Assembly (NCBI GenBank): GCA_015655485.1
Contig: JAATEZ010000317.1
Span: 1-7,331, forward strand
Direction: 5' to 3'
Source of the DNA: Lactobacillales bacterium
Lineage (GTDB): Bacteria > Bacillota > Bacilli > Lactobacillales > Vagococcaceae
Length of the DNA: 7,331 bases
Position 1 is the first letter of the stretch. Every line of letters begins with the position of its first letter. Position numbers and translations under genes: made by a program. This document shows, in pieces, positions 5,962 to 7,331 of the stretch. The notes under the pieces are model-generated. The model was given only the letters and a program-made list of their open reading frames with translations, was not told the DNA's origin and did no database searches.

Positions 5962-6945
5962 CTATTCTGCATAAACTTGAGTTTCTAAATCCGTTAGATC
6001 CGGCTTTGGATCTTTTCTGACTTTGACTACTGCTGCTTTGATTTCTGTCTGAACAACTAATGGGATCTGCGCGCATTCTTCTTTAGTAAGAATTCCGTGC
6101 TCCAGTAAAGTTTTTTTTGTCCGCTTGATTGGATCAAAATTGTCCTGCCACCACTGCTCTTCCGTTTTTTTCCGATAAAGCCGCTGATCTGATTTAGAAT
6201 GCCCGCAATAACGATAGGTCATCGCCTCGATCAAAGTCGGACCGCCTCCGCTTTGAGCTTTTTGGATCGCTCTAAAAGTAGTATTGATCACTTCGATTAG
6301 ATCATTGCCATCGATCGTGATGCCTTCTATCCCGTAACTCTGACTGCGTTGAGATATATGACGAATATTCATGGAATCTGCTGTCGCTGTACTCATACCG
6401 TATTGGTTGTTTTCTACAAAATAAATGACGGGTAAATGCCAAAGGGACGCTAAATTCATGGCTTCATGGAAACTGCCCTCATTGGTAGCTCCATCGCCGC
6501 TATAACAGATAACTACTTGATCCGTTCCATTCATTTGTGCCGTAAGGGCCGCTCCGGCAGCGATCGGAAATCCCGCTCCAACAATCCCATTTGAACCTAA
6601 ATGTCCGTGATCTGGATCCGCGATATGCATACTGCCGCCTTTTCCTTGATTGGTTCCGGTTTTTTTACCCAGGATCTCAGCCAGCATCGCCTCAATAGAG
6701 GTCCCTTTGGCTATGGAATGACCATGATTGCGGTGAGTAGACGTGATCCAGTCCTGCTTTCTTAACAGACCGGCACTTCCTGCAGCAGTCGCTTCCTGAC
6801 CAGTACACAAATGCATTGTCCCATGGATCTCGCCATTTTTATAAAGCTGCTCTAACGTCTCCTCAAAAATACGGATCTGCCACATTTTACGATACATTTC
6901 AATAAAATCGTTATTTGAAAATCCTGCCTCATTTGCCAATTTCAT
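5962..6945 (-). CDS. Thiamine-dependent 2-oxoacid/acetoin dehydrogenase E1 component, alpha subunit (AcoA/PdhA-like)
   Basis: Catalytic partner of the beta subunit; binds the diphosphate end of thiamine diphosphate with Mg2+. The 327 residues match AcoA-type subunits (about 330). The thiamine motif runs from GDGATNEGSFHEAMNLA (150-166) to ENN (178-180). Other family blocks are HLCTGQEA (46-53), STHRNHGHSIAKG (69-81), GKGGSMHIAD (101-110), SNGIVGAGFPIAAGAAL (118-134), DGNDLIEV (212-219) and RYCGHSKSD (245-253). GKGGSMHIAD and the length favour the acetoin dehydrogenase branch. ATG at 6945 is chosen because AAGGG lies 9 nt upstream and the protein begins at the usual place; the open frame continues to 7023, but that extension crosses the promoter and has no ribosome site. 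First gene of the E1 alpha-E1 beta-SorC operon. No E2 or E3 is in the window, so the substrate remains inferred. Confidence 0.94.
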   Translation of the reverse strand: MKLANEAGFSNNDFIEMYRKMWQIRIFEETLEQLYKNGEIHGTMHLCTGQEATAAGSAGLLRKQDWITSTHRNHGHSIAKGTSIEAMLAEILGKKTGTNQGKGGSMHIADPDHGHLGSNGIVGAGFPIAAGAALTAQMNGTDQVVICYSGDGATNEGSFHEAMNLASLWHLPVIYFVENNQYGMSTATADSMNIRHISQRSQSYGIEGITIDGNDLIEVINTTFRAIQKAQSGGGPTLIEAMTYRYCGHSKSDQRLYRKKTEEQWWQDNFDPIKRTKKTLLEHGILTKEECAQIPLVVQTEIKAAVVKVRKDPKPDLTDLETQVYAE

Positions 6946-6960
6946 TTCCACACGCCCTTT

Positions 6961-6993
6961 TTTACATTTGTTCAGAACACGATCATATGTAAA
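6961..6993. promoter_or_regulatory. Nested inverted repeats in the leader of the E1 operon
   Basis: TTTACAT (6961-6967) and ATGTAAA (6987-6993) are perfect 7-bp arms, and between them TGTTCAGAACA (6969-6979) is a perfect 5-1-5 palindrome. The GTTC/GAAC half-sites also occur in the dyad at 7026-7050. The element spans the predicted start point and leader, so it could be a protein site or an RNA hairpin close to the ribosome site. Confidence 0.4.
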
Positions 6994-6994
6994 C

Positions 6995-7023
6995 ATTCTA
7001 AAGAATTTGCTTTTAGAAAGCAA
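6995..7023 (-). promoter_or_regulatory. Promoter of the E1-SorC operon
   Basis: On the minus strand TTGCTT (7018-7023) lies 17 nt from TAGAAT (6995-7000). Transcription should begin near 6988, leaving a leader of about 43 nt before ATG 6945. The -35 box is one arm of a perfect inverted repeat, so the promoter is probably controlled by a protein bound there. Confidence 0.65.
7007..7023. promoter_or_regulatory. Perfect inverted repeat over the -35 box, candidate operator
   Basis: TTGCTTT and AAAGCAA, separated by 3 nt, form a perfect 7-3-7 dyad. One arm contains the -35 hexamer of the E1 promoter and the other lies in its spacer. The SorC-type product of the same operon is the natural candidate binder, by inference from position. 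Confidence 0.55.
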
Positions 7024-7025
7024 GC

Positions 7026-7050
7026 AGTTCTTTTCGTCTTAAAAAGAACT
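7026..7050. promoter_or_regulatory. Perfect 9-bp inverted repeat upstream of the E1 promoter, candidate operator
   Basis: AGTTCTTTT and AAAAGAACT flank a 7-nt centre and are exact reverse complements. The repeat lies just upstream of the -35 box, a position suited to an activator or a second repressor site. Neither strand shows a T tract directly after the stem that would mark a terminator. Its centre is 23 bp from the centre of the next dyad. Confidence 0.55.
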
Positions 7051-7114
7051 TTAAAAATTTATTGAAAATTTCTGTAAAAGCAGCTCTATCCATGCTTTTT
7101 TGATCAAAATCGTT

Positions 7115-7120
7115 TATAAT
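7115..7120 (+). promoter_or_regulatory. -10 box of the divergent small gene
   Basis: A perfect TATAAT lies 20 nt before the GTG start at 7141. No good -35 hexamer is present at 16-18 nt; instead the 12-bp palindrome TTTTGATCAAAA (7098-7109) occupies that area. This may be an activator-dependent or weak promoter. The leader would be only about 14 nt. Confidence 0.45.
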
Positions 7121-7140
7121 TGAAATCGAGGTGATGGAAC

Positions 7141-7331
7141 GTGCTATTTAATGAAGAAGAAGCCGAATTATTTTGTATGCATTGTCAAAAAGAAACACTC
7201 CATAAAATCCAATATGTCAATCAAACGATCTCCAGCATCGAGTGTGAGGTTTGTCAAAATAAATTAAGTATTGACGTTGATGCCTTAGAGGAATTTCATC
7301 ACTATTTATATGAACGGCTCGCATCAAAACC
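7141..7331 (+). CDS. Small four-cysteine (zinc-ribbon-like) protein, 3' end cut by window edge
   Basis: The first 63 codons of a plus-strand gene divergent from the E1 operon. The start is GTG at 7141, with GAGGTG ending 7 nt upstream. The visible part has two knuckles, CMHC (Cys12, Cys15) and CEVC (Cys35, Cys38), 19 residues apart, the layout of a zinc ribbon, followed by an acidic, aromatic stretch (LEEFHHYLYERL). It resembles small Firmicutes proteins that databases call 'bh protein'; I recall that family only loosely and its function is unknown. There is no signal peptide, so it should be cytoplasmic. The gene clearly continues beyond the window. Confidence 0.8.
   Translation, partial: MLFNEEEAELFCMHCQKETLHKIQYVNQTISSIECEVCQNKLSIDVDALEEFHHYLYERLASK

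Noticed and set aside
5952..5972. E1 beta start at 5972 (MQNRSEK...)
   Set aside because: It overlaps the alpha-subunit gene and lacks a ribosome site; ATG 5951 has AGGAGTG upstream and gives the usual N-terminus.
6980..7000. Possible CcpA site (TGTAAACATTCTAA) near the E1 promoter
   Set aside because: It lacks the central CG and has a second mismatch to the cre consensus; too weak to call.
6946..7023. Longer E1 alpha reading that starts near 7023
   Set aside because: The extra 26 residues have no ribosome site, cross the likely promoter and would lengthen the protein beyond its family; ATG 6945 fits better.

Overview
The window looks like a piece of a low-GC Gram-positive (Firmicutes) chromosome, most likely Lactobacillales. 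The grounds are an RNA polymerase delta subunit (rpoE) with a long Asp/Glu tail, a DUF1934 (YwiB-type) gene next to it, an LmrA-type ABC half-transporter, strong AGGAGG-type ribosome sites and AT-rich intergenic DNA. The genus cannot be fixed from the sequence alone. All genes except the last read on the minus strand. I saw no IS element, CRISPR array, tRNA or rRNA.

Layout, left to right. (1) 1-2381, minus: a MarR-family repressor gene (1620-2381) followed by an ABC multidrug exporter gene (1-1500) that runs off the left edge. They share a near-consensus promoter (2475-2503) carrying two GGTACC-centred operator candidates, the usual arrangement of a self-repressed drug-efflux operon. (2) 2382-2838: intergenic DNA with that promoter, a weak hairpin and a strong terminator for the rpoE transcript. 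(3) 2839-3975, minus: a DUF1934 gene and rpoE, two housekeeping-type genes. (4) 4006-6945, minus: alpha and beta subunits of a thiamine-diphosphate E1 dehydrogenase of the acetoin/pyruvate type, then a SorC/DeoR-family sugar-phosphate-sensing regulator. The three are tightly packed (10-nt gap, then a 1-nt stop/start overlap) behind one promoter. (5) 7141-7331, plus: the start of a divergent small four-cysteine (zinc-ribbon-like) protein gene.

The most unusual part is block 4. The E1 pair has no E2 acyltransferase or E3 lipoamide dehydrogenase after it. It is instead translationally coupled to a SorC-type regulator and followed by unrelated housekeeping genes. Three inverted repeats crowd the E1 promoter, one lying over the -35 box, and are good candidates for operators of that regulator. 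Either the E1 borrows E2/E3 from elsewhere in the genome, or it works without them, for example as a two-subunit transketolase-like enzyme under control of a phosphorylated sugar.
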